Source: Curtobacterium sp. MCLR17_032 (GTDB lineage: Bacteria > Actinomycetota > Actinomycetes > Actinomycetales > Microbacteriaceae). Taken from it: 64,000 nucleotides of DNA. Under the pieces are notes generated by a model. The model did no database searches. It was not told the DNA's origin and saw only the letters and a program-made list of their open reading frames with translations. The stretch spans positions 1,364,001 through 1,428,000 of the forward strand of contig NZ_CP126268.1 in the NCBI RefSeq assembly GCF_003234795.2, written 5' to 3'. Made by a program: the position numbers and the translations under genes. Of the stretch, positions 8,247 through 16,524 are shown in pieces (within the stretch, counting starts at the first letter, position 1; the number at the start of each line of letters is the position of its first letter).

Positions 8247-9059
8247 TCAGTACTTGGCGGACTGCCCGCCGTCGATCGGGACGACGGCGGCGTTGATGTA
8301 GGACGCGTCGTCGGAGAGCAGGAAGGCGACGACCGCGGCGATCTCGGGTGCCTCGCCGTAGCGCTTGGTGGGGTTGACCTGGATGAACTCCTCGGCGGCC
8401 TTGCGCGGGTTCTCCGCATCGATCTGCTTCATCGAGTTCTCGACCATCGGCGTCCAGATGGCGCCCGGTGCGATCGCGTTGATGCGGATGCCGAACTCGC
8501 CGTACTCGACGGCCGAGTTGCGGGTCAGGCCGACGACGCCGTGCTTGGCGGCCGCGTAGCCGGACTGGTTGCCGACGCCGCGGATGCCGCCGACGCTGGC
8601 GGTGTTGACGACCATGCCGGAGCCCTGCTCGCGCATCACGGCGAGGACCTTCTCGAGGCCCAGGAACACACCGCGGAGGTTGATCGAGACGACCTTGTCG
8701 AACTCGGCGGCGGTGAACGACTCGGTGAGGTTCTGCATGCCCTCGATGCCGGCGTTGTTGAAGAAGCCGTCGATGCGGCCGAAGCGCTCGACCGTGGCGG
8801 CGACGTACGCCTCGACCTGGGCCTCGTCGGAGACGTCGGCGATGGTGGTGAGGACCTCGGCGTCGGGAGCGGCCTGGAGGACGGCGGTCTTCGTCGCTTC
8901 GAGACCCTGCTCGGAGACGTCGACGAGGGCGAGCTTCGCGCCCTCGGTGGCCAGGCGGACGGCGGTGGCACGGCCGAGGCCGGAGCCGCCGCCGGTGATG
9001 AGGACGACGCGGTCGGTGAAGCGGGTGGTGGTGCTGGTGGTGCTGGTGGTGTCGGTCAT
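8247..9059 (-). CDS. lvr: Levodione reductase-like short-chain dehydrogenase
   Basis: A 270-residue classical SDR. It has the NAD-binding TGGGSGLG (residues 22-29), the NNAG motif, catalytic S155, Y168 and K172 (YAAAK), and a PGAIWTP segment. From memory of that sequence, it is almost collinear with levodione reductase of Corynebacterium (Leifsonia) aquaticum, sharing ADVSDEAQVEAYV, NNAGIEG and FIQVNPTKRYGEAPEIAA. That enzyme reduces (6R)-levodione to (4R,6R)-actinol with NADH. The natural substrate in the cell is unknown. The N-terminus has a Thr/Ser repeat (TTSTTSTTT) encoded by a 9-base DNA repeat. It is monocistronic, with a 247-base upstream region that contains three 15-base direct repeats. 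Confidence 0.85.
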   Translation of the reverse strand: MTDTTSTTSTTTRFTDRVVLITGGGSGLGRATAVRLATEGAKLALVDVSEQGLEATKTAVLQAAPDAEVLTTIADVSDEAQVEAYVAATVERFGRIDGFFNNAGIEGMQNLTESFTAAEFDKVVSINLRGVFLGLEKVLAVMREQGSGMVVNTASVGGIRGVGNQSGYAAAKHGVVGLTRNSAVEYGEFGIRINAIAPGAIWTPMVENSMKQIDAENPRKAAEEFIQVNPTKRYGEAPEIAAVVAFLLSDDASYINAAVVPIDGGQSAKY

Positions 9060-9115
9060 GTGGTGGAGGCCTCCTGCGGTCTTCGACGATGAAGGGCTCG
9101 GGGTCCGGGGAGCGT

Positions 9116-9160
9116 GCGTGTCACGGCGGTGCGTGTCACGCCGGCGCGTGTCACGGCGCG
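9116..9160. repeat. Three tandem 15-bp direct repeats upstream of lvr
   Basis: Three copies of a unit of the form GCGTGTCACGSCGGY lie head to tail at 9116-9130, 9131-9145 and 9146-9160, in the 247-base region between the divergent lvr gene and the membrane protein at 9307. The core GTGTCAC is kept in all three. Regularly spaced copies upstream of a start could be binding sites for a regulator, but a simple slippage repeat is equally possible. The rest of this intergenic region shows no gene. Confidence 0.6.
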
Positions 9161-9306
9161 GCGCTGAGCGGCGAGTCCGGTCCGGCGAGCGTCCGCCGGA
9201 CGAGAGTTACGCTACAGGTGTTGTCTGACCGCGAGCGGAGTGCGACCTCGTCAGCCGCCGCCGTCTAGGCTTGCGGTGGCCGAGGGGGCTGGGGAAGCGG
9301 GGGACC

Positions 9307-9738
9307 ATGTCGGACGAAATGACCGAGCAGCGCGGGGCGTCCGAACCGCAGCCGGGGTCGCAGCCGCAGTCGAGACCGCCGCTGTCGCGGTCGCGGTCGA
9401 CCGCGTCGACGATCGACCTGGTCGTGACGATCACCGGCTTCGTCCTGCTGGCGATGGTCGGCGGGGCGCTCGTCGTCCTCGGCTGGCTCGTCGCGACGGT
9501 GTCCCAGTACGGGTGCGACTGGGAGAGTTCGACGCGCGAGTGCCGGCCGTCGATCGGCGTCGAGACGGCCGTGGTCGACGGCATCGTGCTCGCCCTCGTG
9601 CTCATCGGTGGCGGGGTCCTCGCGGCGTGGCTGCGTCGGACGCGGCCGCTCGGGTGGGTCGCCGTGCTGGCGACGGTCGCAGCGATGTTCCTGGTCGTGC
9701 TCATCACGTTCACCGCGGTCGGAGCCTTCGGACACTGA
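9307..9738 (+). CDS. Small polytopic membrane protein
   Basis: A 143-residue protein. Its N-terminal tail of about 35 residues is rich in Ser/Pro/Gln/Arg, and three strong membrane segments follow (starting near IDLVVTITGFVLLAMVG, TAVVDGIVLALVLIGGG and PLGWVAVLATVAAMFL). The loop between the first two helices contains a cysteine pair spaced like a disulfide (YGCDWESSTRECRPS), so it is probably extracytoplasmic. No family was recognised. The ATG at 9307 has GGGGGA just upstream and begins a normal cytoplasmic tail. It is convergent with the HNH nuclease gene. Confidence 0.7.
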   Translation: MSDEMTEQRGASEPQPGSQPQSRPPLSRSRSTASTIDLVVTITGFVLLAMVGGALVVLGWLVATVSQYGCDWESSTRECRPSIGVETAVVDGIVLALVLIGGGVLAAWLRRTRPLGWVAVLATVAAMFLVVLITFTAVGAFGH

Positions 9739-9807
9739 GGCCGAGCGGGCCTGCATGCCGGACCGGTCTCGTGTGCCGGCCGGACCGGTCTGGTCCGCCT
9801 GTCCGGC

Positions 9808-10632
9808 TCAGCAGGTGCTGAGGACCCGCTCCATCGCATCCCGCTCGGCCGGCACGACCCACAGCCGGTACTTCGCCTTCACCTCGACCTGATGCTCGAC
9901 GTACTCGCACCGGAACCCCGTCGCCGCGGGGAGCCAGGTGGCCGCGTCGCCCGAGCGCTTCTGCGAGTTCGAGTGTCCATCGACCGCGAACAGGTTCTCC
10001 TGGTCGTTCGCCAGGGCCTGCCGCTCGGCCTGGGACAGCTGCTGCGCCCCGGTGCGCCAGGCGTTCTCGAGCGCAACGACGTGGTCGATCTGCACGAGGG
10101 TCGAGGTCGTGTTCCCCCGCACGAACGTGATCTCGCCGCCGGTGTACGGCGAGACGAGGTCGCCGGACACCACCTTGCACGGGCCCTGCCGGACCACGTC
10201 CGTCAGGTCGCGGGCCAGCACGTCGTTCCGGGTGTCGCAGCCGTTGTGGTCGACGTCGAGCCAAGGTGTGCCGAAGTCGGCCTCCCGGTCGTATCCGGTC
10301 GCGGGCGCTTTCCCCTTCACCGGCAGGCCGGCGAGCGTCGCGCGGGCAGCGGCGGCGGACTGGCTGGAGGCACGGCTCGGCCCCGGTGTCGCGGGCGTCG
10401 GAGTCGACGTGGTCACGGTGGGACGGGCGGCGGTGCCGCTGCCTGGGGTGCCCGGGGTGTTTGCGGCGCCCGGGGTGCTGGCGGCGCTCGGGGTGTTTGC
10501 GGCGCTCGTCGTCGCGCCTGCTCCGGTGGAAAGTACCCCTGACGAGAACAAGGCCCACACCCCCACCGCGAGGACGAGCGTGACGATCGAGGACTGGACG
10601 GTGGCGCGGGTGCGGCGTCGGCGGGACGTCAT
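9808..10632 (-). CDS. Secreted HNH endonuclease family protein (DUF1524)
   Basis: A 274-residue protein with a basic N-terminus, a hydrophobic signal or anchor segment (SSIVTLVLAVGVWALFSS), a long Thr/Ala/Pro linker, and a C-terminal nuclease domain. The domain contains FGTPWLDVDHNGCDTRNDVL, the DHVVAL metal-binding motif, and a later NLFAVDGHSNSQKRSGDAATWLP segment. These are features of the DUF1524/GmrSD-C HNH-like fold found in many secreted actinobacterial nucleases. It probably acts outside the membrane on DNA or RNA for nutrient recovery or competition. The start at 10632 is favoured because it gives a canonical signal sequence. It is divergent from the aldo/keto reductase gene by about 100 bases. 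Confidence 0.85.
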   Translation of the reverse strand: MTSRRRRTRATVQSSIVTLVLAVGVWALFSSGVLSTGAGATTSAANTPSAASTPGAANTPGTPGSGTAARPTVTTSTPTPATPGPSRASSQSAAAARATLAGLPVKGKAPATGYDREADFGTPWLDVDHNGCDTRNDVLARDLTDVVRQGPCKVVSGDLVSPYTGGEITFVRGNTTSTLVQIDHVVALENAWRTGAQQLSQAERQALANDQENLFAVDGHSNSQKRSGDAATWLPAATGFRCEYVEHQVEVKAKYRLWVVPAERDAMERVLSTC

Positions 10633-10733
10633 GTTCGGTGGTGCTCCTGGTGGTGCTCGGGGGACCCGTCGATCCTGCCGGAGGCCGCCGACACCCTGGG
10701 ACGCACGCGCCGCAGTCCGCGTAGGCAGGAGCC

Positions 10734-11513
10734 ATGACCGACTACGCACAACCGTCCGTGCCCGTCACCGGAGGCTCGATGCCGCTCCTCGGCTTCGGCA
10801 CCTGGCAGATCGAGGAGTCCGACGCTCCCGCCGCGGTCGCCGCCGCCCTCGAGGCCGGCTACCGCCACATCGACACCGCCACCGGCTACCGCAACCAGCG
10901 CGGGGTCGGCAAGGCCATCGCCGACTCCGGCCTGGCCCGCGAGGACCTGTTCGTCACGACGAAGCTGCCGCCGGACAACGCCGACCGCGTCCGTGAGACC
11001 ATCGAGGAGAGCCTCGACCAGCTCGGCCTCGACCACCTCGACCTGTGGCTCATCCACTGGCCGCCGAGCGGTGGGGCCAGCCCCGAGGTGTGGCAGCAGC
11101 TCGTCGACGCGCAGCAGGCCGGCCTGACGAAGGCGATCGGGGTCAGCAACTACTCGCTCGACCAGATCGACGAGCTCATCCAGGCGACGGGTGCGACCCC
11201 GGCCGTCAACCAAATCCGCTGGAGCCCGGTCGAGTTCGACCGCACCGTCGCCGACGGACTGCGCGACCGGGGTGTGGTCCTCGAGGGCTACAGCCCCTTT
11301 AAGGCGAGCAACCTGCAGGACCCGACGCTCGTGGAGATCGCCGAGGCCCACGACGCAGATGCCGCCCAGGTCATCGTCGCTTGGCACGTCGCGCACCAGT
11401 TCGTGGTGATCCCGAAGTCGTCGAACCCGGACCGCATCCGGTCGAACGCCGCCGGCGCGACCCTTGAGCTGAGCCCCGACGAGATCGCCCGGATCGACGG
11501 CCTGGCGGCCTGA
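10734..11513 (+). CDS. Aldo/keto reductase
   Basis: A 259-residue NADPH-dependent aldo/keto reductase of the compact actinobacterial type (2,5-diketo-D-gluconate reductase-like). The catalytic tetrad is visible: D47 and Y52 in HIDTATGYRNQ, K77 in TTKLPP and H108 in LIHWPP. The cofactor-binding tail VVIPKSSNPDRIRSN is also present. It reduces carbonyl compounds in the cytoplasm; the substrate cannot be read from the sequence. CAGGAGCC precedes the ATG. The gene ends before a nested inverted repeat that probably terminates transcription. Confidence 0.9.
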   Translation: MTDYAQPSVPVTGGSMPLLGFGTWQIEESDAPAAVAAALEAGYRHIDTATGYRNQRGVGKAIADSGLAREDLFVTTKLPPDNADRVRETIEESLDQLGLDHLDLWLIHWPPSGGASPEVWQQLVDAQQAGLTKAIGVSNYSLDQIDELIQATGATPAVNQIRWSPVEFDRTVADGLRDRGVVLEGYSPFKASNLQDPTLVEIAEAHDADAAQVIVAWHVAHQFVVIPKSSNPDRIRSNAAGATLELSPDEIARIDGLAA

Positions 11514-11530
11514 CGTGCCCCGAGCAACTG

Positions 11531-11594
11531 AGACGCCGCCGAACGCTCGAGACGCCGCCGAAGTCCGCGGCGTCTCGGCCGTTCGGCGGCGTCT
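11531..11594. terminator. Nested inverted repeat, likely bidirectional terminator
   Basis: Outer arms AGACGCCGCCGAACG (11531-11545) and CGTTCGGCGGCGTCT (11580-11594) are perfect complements. They enclose inner arms GAGACGCCGC (11549-11558) and GCGGCGTCTC (11567-11576). All four arms share GACGCCGCC, so the structure can fold in more than one way. It lies between the end of the aldo/keto reductase and the convergent small gene at 11639. There is no T-run, which is normal for GC-rich actinobacterial terminators. Confidence 0.65.
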
Positions 11595-11638
11595 TGCGCT
11601 GACGTGGGCGTCTCGCCTGCCGGGAACGGCGTCGAGGG

Positions 11639-11878
11639 TCAGCACTCGCCTGTGGTCCGCAGCCGCTCGAGGTATCCCGTGGGGTAGTTCCCGGCCCCGT
11701 TGCCAGCTGCCAGCTTGATCCGGTGTCCGTTGGGCAGCACGAACTCAGAGGTGCTGGACCCCAGCCTGCGTACCGCTCCGGTCACCGGTTCCCTCGTCGC
11801 CAGCACGCTCAGGTGGGACGAGCCGGGGGCATCGGAGAACGGACTCGCAGTGTGGGCGGCGACAGTCTCGAGGAGCAT
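11639..11878 (-). CDS. Small hypothetical protein
   Basis: A 79-residue soluble reading frame with reasonable composition (SHLSVLATREPVTGAVRRL, then FVLPNGHRIKLAAGNGAGNYPTGYLERL). No family or motif was recognised. It lies downstream of the SNF2 helicase start region only in orientation, with its own ATG at 11878 and a weak AGGG close to it. It could be a real small protein or a degraded gene; codon composition favours coding. Confidence 0.45.
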   Translation of the reverse strand: MLLETVAAHTASPFSDAPGSSHLSVLATREPVTGAVRRLGSSTSEFVLPNGHRIKLAAGNGAGNYPTGYLERLRTTGEC

Positions 11879-11944
11879 CCCTGGAAGCTAGCCAACCCCG
11901 GGCCTCCAGACCAAGGACTTCGCATCCCACATCTCGCCGCCCGG

Positions 11945-14900
11945 TCAGGCCAGCAGCGACCGGATGTCCTCCGCGCTCAACCCCTCGGCGAACAGTGCGT
12001 CGTCGTCGATCATCGTCGCGAACAGCTGCGCCTTCCGCTGCGCCAGCGCGAGCACCTTCTCCTCGATGGTGTCCTCCGCGATGAGCCGCTCGACGGTGAC
12101 GGACCGGGTCTGCCCGATGCGGTGCGTCCGGTCGACGGCCTGGTTCTCGGCGGCGGGGTTCCACCACGGGTCGAGGACGAACACGGTGTCCGCCTCGGTC
12201 AGGGTGAGCCCGAACCCGCCGGCCTTCAACGAGATGAGGAACGCCGGCGCGCTGCCGTTCCGGAAGCGGTCGATGACGGCCCCGCGACGCCGGGTGGAGC
12301 CGTCGAGGTACTCGTAGGCGACCCCGCGCGCGTCCAGGGCGGCGGAGACCATCTTGAGGAACGAGGTGAACTGGCTGAACACCAGCGCCCGACGCCCTTC
12401 GGCCGCCAGGGTCTCGAGTTCGTCGAGGAGCAGGTCGAGCTTGGCGCTGGGGACGTCGCCGTGGTCGTCCGACACGAGTGCGGGGGAGAGTGCGAGCATC
12501 CGGAGCAGGGTCAGCGAGCGGAAGACGATCATCCGGTTGCGGTCCAGGTCGTCGACGAGGTCCAGGACCTTCAGTCGCTCCCGGTTCAGGGTCTTCTCGT
12601 AGAGGTCGCGGTGGGCGGGGTCGAGGGTGACCCGGACGACCTGTTCGACCTTCTCGGGCAGGTCCGCGGCGACGCTCTCCTTCGTCCGTCGGAGCATGAG
12701 CGGCCGGATGCGTCGTCGGAGTCGGTCGGTCAGCTCCTTGCGTGCGGCTCCGCGGAGCTCTGGCGAGGCCAGCGGCTTCACGTAGTCGTCACCGAACCGG
12801 GTCCACGACGACAGCAGCCCGGGCGCCACGACCGCGAACAGCGCCCAGAGGTCGGCGAGCCCGTTCTCGAGCGGTGTCCCGGTGATGGCGATCTTCACGG
12901 GCGCACGGAGTTCGGCGGCCACGCGGTGGGTCTGCGACTGCGGGTTCTTCACGAACTGCGCTTCGTCGAGGAGCAGCGCCGACCAGCTGAGGTCGAGGTA
13001 GGCCGCTGCGTCGAGCCGGAGCAGGGCGTACGAGGTCACGACGACGTCCGACGCGGCGGCGGTCCGGGCGACCCGGGCGGGGTCCTTCAGCGAGGTGCCG
13101 GCGATCGTGGTGACCCGCAGCGACGGCACGAACTTCGCGGCTTCGTCCGCCCAGTTGCCGACGACGGAGGTGGGGGCGACGACGAGGAAGGGTGGCGCCT
13201 CCGGGTCGGCGGCCCGTCGGTCGGCGATCATCGCGAGCGCCTGCAGGGTCTTGCCGAGCCCCATGTCGTCGGCGAGGACACCGCCGACGCCGTGCTCGAC
13301 CAGGAACGTGAGCCACGCGTACCCGTCGCGCTGGTACGGCCGGAGGTCGGCGTGCACGGTCGCCGGCACGACGGCATCGGCCGGCGCGGTGGCGTCGAGC
13401 AGGCGGGAGGCGATCTCCTGCCACCGCTCGTCGTGGTCGGTCTCGTCGGCCAGCTGGTCGAACTCCGACCAGAGCGCGGCCCGGTACGGCGTCACGGTGA
13501 GGGGCTGGTCGGGTTCCCACTCGTCGAGCTCCCGGGCTTCCTCGATGACCTCTTTCAGCCGGTCGAACGCGGGGTCGGCGAGCGACAGGTAGGAGTTGTC
13601 GACGAGCTTCATCCGCCGGTCGCGCTTCGCGAGCGCCCGGAGCAGCGGCGTGAACGGGATCTCCTTGCCGTTCACGCTGACGATGATGCCGAGGTCGAAC
13701 CAGTCGTGCTTGTCCGACGGCATGGTCGTGACACGGATGTGTGGTCGCCCGGTCAGGCGCTCGTAGTCGACGCGTTCGCCCTGCACGACGACGCGGACAC
13801 CGAGTGCGGGCAGCGCCGGCAGCAGCTCGTTCGCGAGCACGGCGACGTCGGCCCCGTCGATGGTCCCGTCCTGGAACCACTCCAGTCCGCCACCCGGGCC
13901 GGGAGGCTCGGCGGCCTCCGTCTCGTCGTCCGCGGCGAGCACGCTGCCGAGCTCCGGCAACGGTCCGTGCAGGGACACCGGGTCCTTCCGTCCGTCGACG
14001 CTCCAACGCCACTGCAGGTGCGCGCGATCGTCGGTCCGCGGTGCCCGGGCCGGCTCGAACGTCACGGTGAGCACGAGTTCCGGCGGAGTCCGTTCCGGCA
14101 GCGCGAGTGACCCGTCGGAGCTGACGAGCCCGAGCGACCCGCGGAGCTTCGGCGACCAGTCCGCCAGGAACTCGTCGACCTCGTCCGCGGGCACGGTGAT
14201 CCGCGTCGCCTCGACGAGCATCTTCCGCTGGTCCTCCGGCACCGGGGTCGGCGTCGGGGCGAGCGTGACGTAGAACTCGGGCGACTCGCGGAACGCGTAC
14301 ACGCCGTGGTCACCGACTACCCGCGCCGTGCCCTCGGCGAGCGGCCGCCCGTCGATCACCGCACTGGCACCGATCACCAGTCCGTCGGCGGTGCGGGCGG
14401 CGTCGAGTAGGACCCGGGCGTCGACGCCGAGGTCGACCCCGCCCTGGTGCTTGCCGGTGACGAACGCGATGCCGAGCGGCCCGGCCTGTCGCAGCAGGGG
14501 CCAGAGCAGCGGACTGCGGAAGTCGTCGAGGTGGATCCAGTCGCTCTCCCCGGGCAGCCCGGCGAGCACGCCGGCGCGGTGCAGGGCGGCGAACTGCATG
14601 AACCACGCGTGCTGGTCCGGTTCGAGTCCGAGCCGGTTCATCGAGTAGGGGAGCGCACCCCAGGTGAGCTGTCCGCGCACCCAGTTGCCGGCCGCGCTCC
14701 GGCTGACCGGCCGCACGCCGAGCCGCACCGCCCGGCTGGCGACCGGCAGCGTCCGGCCCGCAGCACGGGCGCGTCCGGCGAGTCGGGCCGGCACCGCGTC
14801 GCGCAGTTCGAACTGGAGGCCCATCCCACCGATCGCAGGCGCGCCGCCGGAGCGGGTGGTCTCGTCGTCGTCACCGGCGAGGCGGGCGAGGTCGCGCCTC

Positions 14901-15238
14901 CAGTCCGGGGTCGGCGGGGTCGGCGCCTGCGTGCGCGGGCCGGCCTGCGCGGCGAGGGCACGCGCGTTGATGGTGAGGAGTGCTGCCGCGACGTGTTTGC
15001 ACTCGCCGCCGAGGGGGCAGGTGCAGCGGCTGCGGACCGGGCGCACGAACTCGCCGCGGGCGATGGTCGTCTCGACCTGCACGTCGTACGGATCGGCGGC
15101 GCTGCCGCTCACCGCCGCGGTGATGGTGCCGTCCTCGTGCCAGGTGGCTTCCTCGACCAGGCCGGCGCGCACGACGTCCCGGGCACGGCCGAAGGTCTGC
15201 GGCCCGACGAAGCGGATGACGTCGACGGCGTCGATCAT
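11945..15238 (-). CDS. SWIM zinc-finger SNF2-family helicase
   Basis: A 1097-residue protein. The N-terminus carries a SWIM zinc finger (C72, C74, C80, H82 in CTCPLGGECKH). A long middle region resembles the SNF2 helicase-associated domain. The C-terminal SNF2 ATPase has motif I in ADDMGLGKT (about 656-664), DEAQ (758-761), GTPLENG, LVFSQFTSFLKM and the closing THRIGQTRSV box. Such bacterial Swi2/Snf2 proteins are ATP-dependent translocases that act on DNA, often on RNA polymerase or stalled complexes; the exact target is unknown. The ATG at 15238 is used since the upstream frame lacks protein-like composition. The gene is divergent from a lipoprotein gene by 113 bases. Confidence 0.9.
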   Translation of the reverse strand: MIDAVDVIRFVGPQTFGRARDVVRAGLVEEATWHEDGTITAAVSGSAADPYDVQVETTIARGEFVRPVRSRCTCPLGGECKHVAAALLTINARALAAQAGPRTQAPTPPTPDWRRDLARLAGDDDETTRSGGAPAIGGMGLQFELRDAVPARLAGRARAAGRTLPVASRAVRLGVRPVSRSAAGNWVRGQLTWGALPYSMNRLGLEPDQHAWFMQFAALHRAGVLAGLPGESDWIHLDDFRSPLLWPLLRQAGPLGIAFVTGKHQGGVDLGVDARVLLDAARTADGLVIGASAVIDGRPLAEGTARVVGDHGVYAFRESPEFYVTLAPTPTPVPEDQRKMLVEATRITVPADEVDEFLADWSPKLRGSLGLVSSDGSLALPERTPPELVLTVTFEPARAPRTDDRAHLQWRWSVDGRKDPVSLHGPLPELGSVLAADDETEAAEPPGPGGGLEWFQDGTIDGADVAVLANELLPALPALGVRVVVQGERVDYERLTGRPHIRVTTMPSDKHDWFDLGIIVSVNGKEIPFTPLLRALAKRDRRMKLVDNSYLSLADPAFDRLKEVIEEARELDEWEPDQPLTVTPYRAALWSEFDQLADETDHDERWQEIASRLLDATAPADAVVPATVHADLRPYQRDGYAWLTFLVEHGVGGVLADDMGLGKTLQALAMIADRRAADPEAPPFLVVAPTSVVGNWADEAAKFVPSLRVTTIAGTSLKDPARVARTAAASDVVVTSYALLRLDAAAYLDLSWSALLLDEAQFVKNPQSQTHRVAAELRAPVKIAITGTPLENGLADLWALFAVVAPGLLSSWTRFGDDYVKPLASPELRGAARKELTDRLRRRIRPLMLRRTKESVAADLPEKVEQVVRVTLDPAHRDLYEKTLNRERLKVLDLVDDLDRNRMIVFRSLTLLRMLALSPALVSDDHGDVPSAKLDLLLDELETLAAEGRRALVFSQFTSFLKMVSAALDARGVAYEYLDGSTRRRGAVIDRFRNGSAPAFLISLKAGGFGLTLTEADTVFVLDPWWNPAAENQAVDRTHRIGQTRSVTVERLIAEDTIEEKVLALAQRKAQLFATMIDDDALFAEGLSAEDIRSLLA

Positions 15239-15351
15239 CGGGGCTGCTGGCACAGGGACATCGTGCCAGTCCCCGCCGACGCTCGTCGTCCGGGCACGGA
15301 TCGGTACGGTGGGATGCGCGCCGGAGGGGCGCAGCGGACGAGGGGGAACAC

Positions 15352-15918
15352 ATGTCGAGCAAGACCATCCAGCACGGCGCGACCGGGTTCGTCGTGGCAC
15401 TGCTCGCCGCGGTCGCACTGACCGGGTGCGCCGGTGGCGGCGACGACGAGGCAGCCGAGGGCATGCCGACGCCGACGCGTGCGGCGGGGACGCCGGGCAA
15501 GGCGACCTGCGAACTGCTCGGGACCGACGGTGGGACGGTCACGATGACCGAGACCGCGGACTCGTACACGATCGAGTTCCGCGGCGTTCCTCGCGACGCC
15601 GCCGACGACCGGACGACGTACGGCGTGCAGGTCGACGATGACGACCGGAAGTCCTACGCGGGCATGCTCATGAGCTGGGACCGCGATGTGCTGCGGAACT
15701 ACGGCACGACCGACGACCCGGAGGCCGACGAGGTCGAGGTCGACGGCGAGCCGGAGGAGACGGGCGACGTCGTGCGCGGCACGTTCCCCAAGGTGACCGA
15801 CGGATCGGCGACGTGGTGGTCGCCGGCGTACACGACGATCACGGACTCCGGGGTGCAGCGACACGTGTGCACCGAGGACGGCCAGGTCGTGCCCTACACC
15901 GCGCTCGACGCCGGCTAG
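15352..15918 (+). CDS. Secreted lipoprotein
   Basis: A 188-residue protein with a lipoprotein signal peptide: basic SSKTIQ start, hydrophobic GFVVALLAAVAL, and lipobox LTGC with the modified cysteine near residue 26. A short acidic, Thr/Pro-rich linker leads to a beta-rich domain (CELLGTDGGTVTMTETADSYTIEF, then WWSPAYTTITDSGVQRHVC). Two cysteines in the mature domain could pair. It sits on the outer face of the membrane; no named family was recognised. A GAGGGGGAACAC ribosome site precedes the ATG. Confidence 0.8.
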   Translation: MSSKTIQHGATGFVVALLAAVALTGCAGGGDDEAAEGMPTPTRAAGTPGKATCELLGTDGGTVTMTETADSYTIEFRGVPRDAADDRTTYGVQVDDDDRKSYAGMLMSWDRDVLRNYGTTDDPEADEVEVDGEPEETGDVVRGTFPKVTDGSATWWSPAYTTITDSGVQRHVCTEDGQVVPYTALDAG

Positions 15919-16016
15919 CAGGTCGCCGTCGTCCTGTCCGCGGCGTCGTCCGCAGGGGTCAGGCCCGTTCGGGGGCTGGCCGGAACACGCGTCGATGAGA
16001 CATCATCGACAGCATC

Positions 16017-16460
16017 ATGCTGCAGTCACTCGTCTACATGAGCTCGGCCGCCCAGCCGTTCGACGACGCCGACCTCGACGAGGTCCTGGCGTACTCGCGC
16101 GAGCGGAACACCGCCGACGGTCTCACCGGCATGCTCGTCCACCGGTCCGGTCGGTTCATGCAGCTGCTCGAGGGTCCGCCCGACGCCGTCATCGCGACGT
16201 ACGGCCGGATCGTCGCCGACCCGCGCCATGACGAGGTCCGGCTGCTGGTGGAGGAGTCGATCCACACCCGTCGGTTCCCCGACTGGACGATGGCGTTCGA
16301 CCGCGACGAGCAGGCTCCGACGCCTGAGGGGTTCAACGAGTTCCTGACGGCCGGCGACGTCAGCGCCGATGCCAGTCGTGCACGCGAGCTGCTGCGTTGG
16401 TTCCGAAACCACCCGATGGCGGCGCCGACGGCTTCGCTCGGCAAGCACCGCCGCGACTGA
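16017..16460 (+). CDS. BLUF-domain blue-light photoreceptor
   Basis: A 147-residue single-domain protein. The flavin-binding BLUF residues are all present: Y7 in SLVYMSSA, N31 in SRERNTADGLTGMLVH, Q49 in RFMQLLEGP, and W90 with M92 in FPDWTMAFD. The ADPRHDEV segment is also typical. BLUF proteins bind FAD and sense blue light through the Tyr-Gln hydrogen-bond switch. This one has only about 50 residues after the core, so like PixD/YcgF-type short BLUF proteins it must signal through a partner. No obvious effector (cyclase, EAL or regulator) is adjacent, so the output is unknown. Start codon and length agree with the family. Confidence 0.9.
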   Translation: MLQSLVYMSSAAQPFDDADLDEVLAYSRERNTADGLTGMLVHRSGRFMQLLEGPPDAVIATYGRIVADPRHDEVRLLVEESIHTRRFPDWTMAFDRDEQAPTPEGFNEFLTAGDVSADASRARELLRWFRNHPMAAPTASLGKHRRD

Positions 16461-16471
16461 CTCCGCGCACG

Positions 16472-16508
16472 CAGCGACCCGGCCGCCCCCTGGGTGGTCG
16501 GGTCGCTG
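16472..16508. terminator. Hairpin between BLUF gene and permease
   Basis: Arms CAGCGACCCGGCC (16472-16484) and GGTCGGGTCGCTG (16496-16508) pair over 13 positions with one G-T wobble and an 11-base loop. They lie between two convergent genes, so the hairpin can serve both as a terminator. Confidence 0.65.
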
Positions 16509-16524
16509 TGGTCTGTGGCGGCGC

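Noticed and set aside
11723..14110. 795-residue open frame opposite the SNF2 helicase
   Set aside because: Antisense shadow; the minus strand has complete SWIM and SNF2 motifs.
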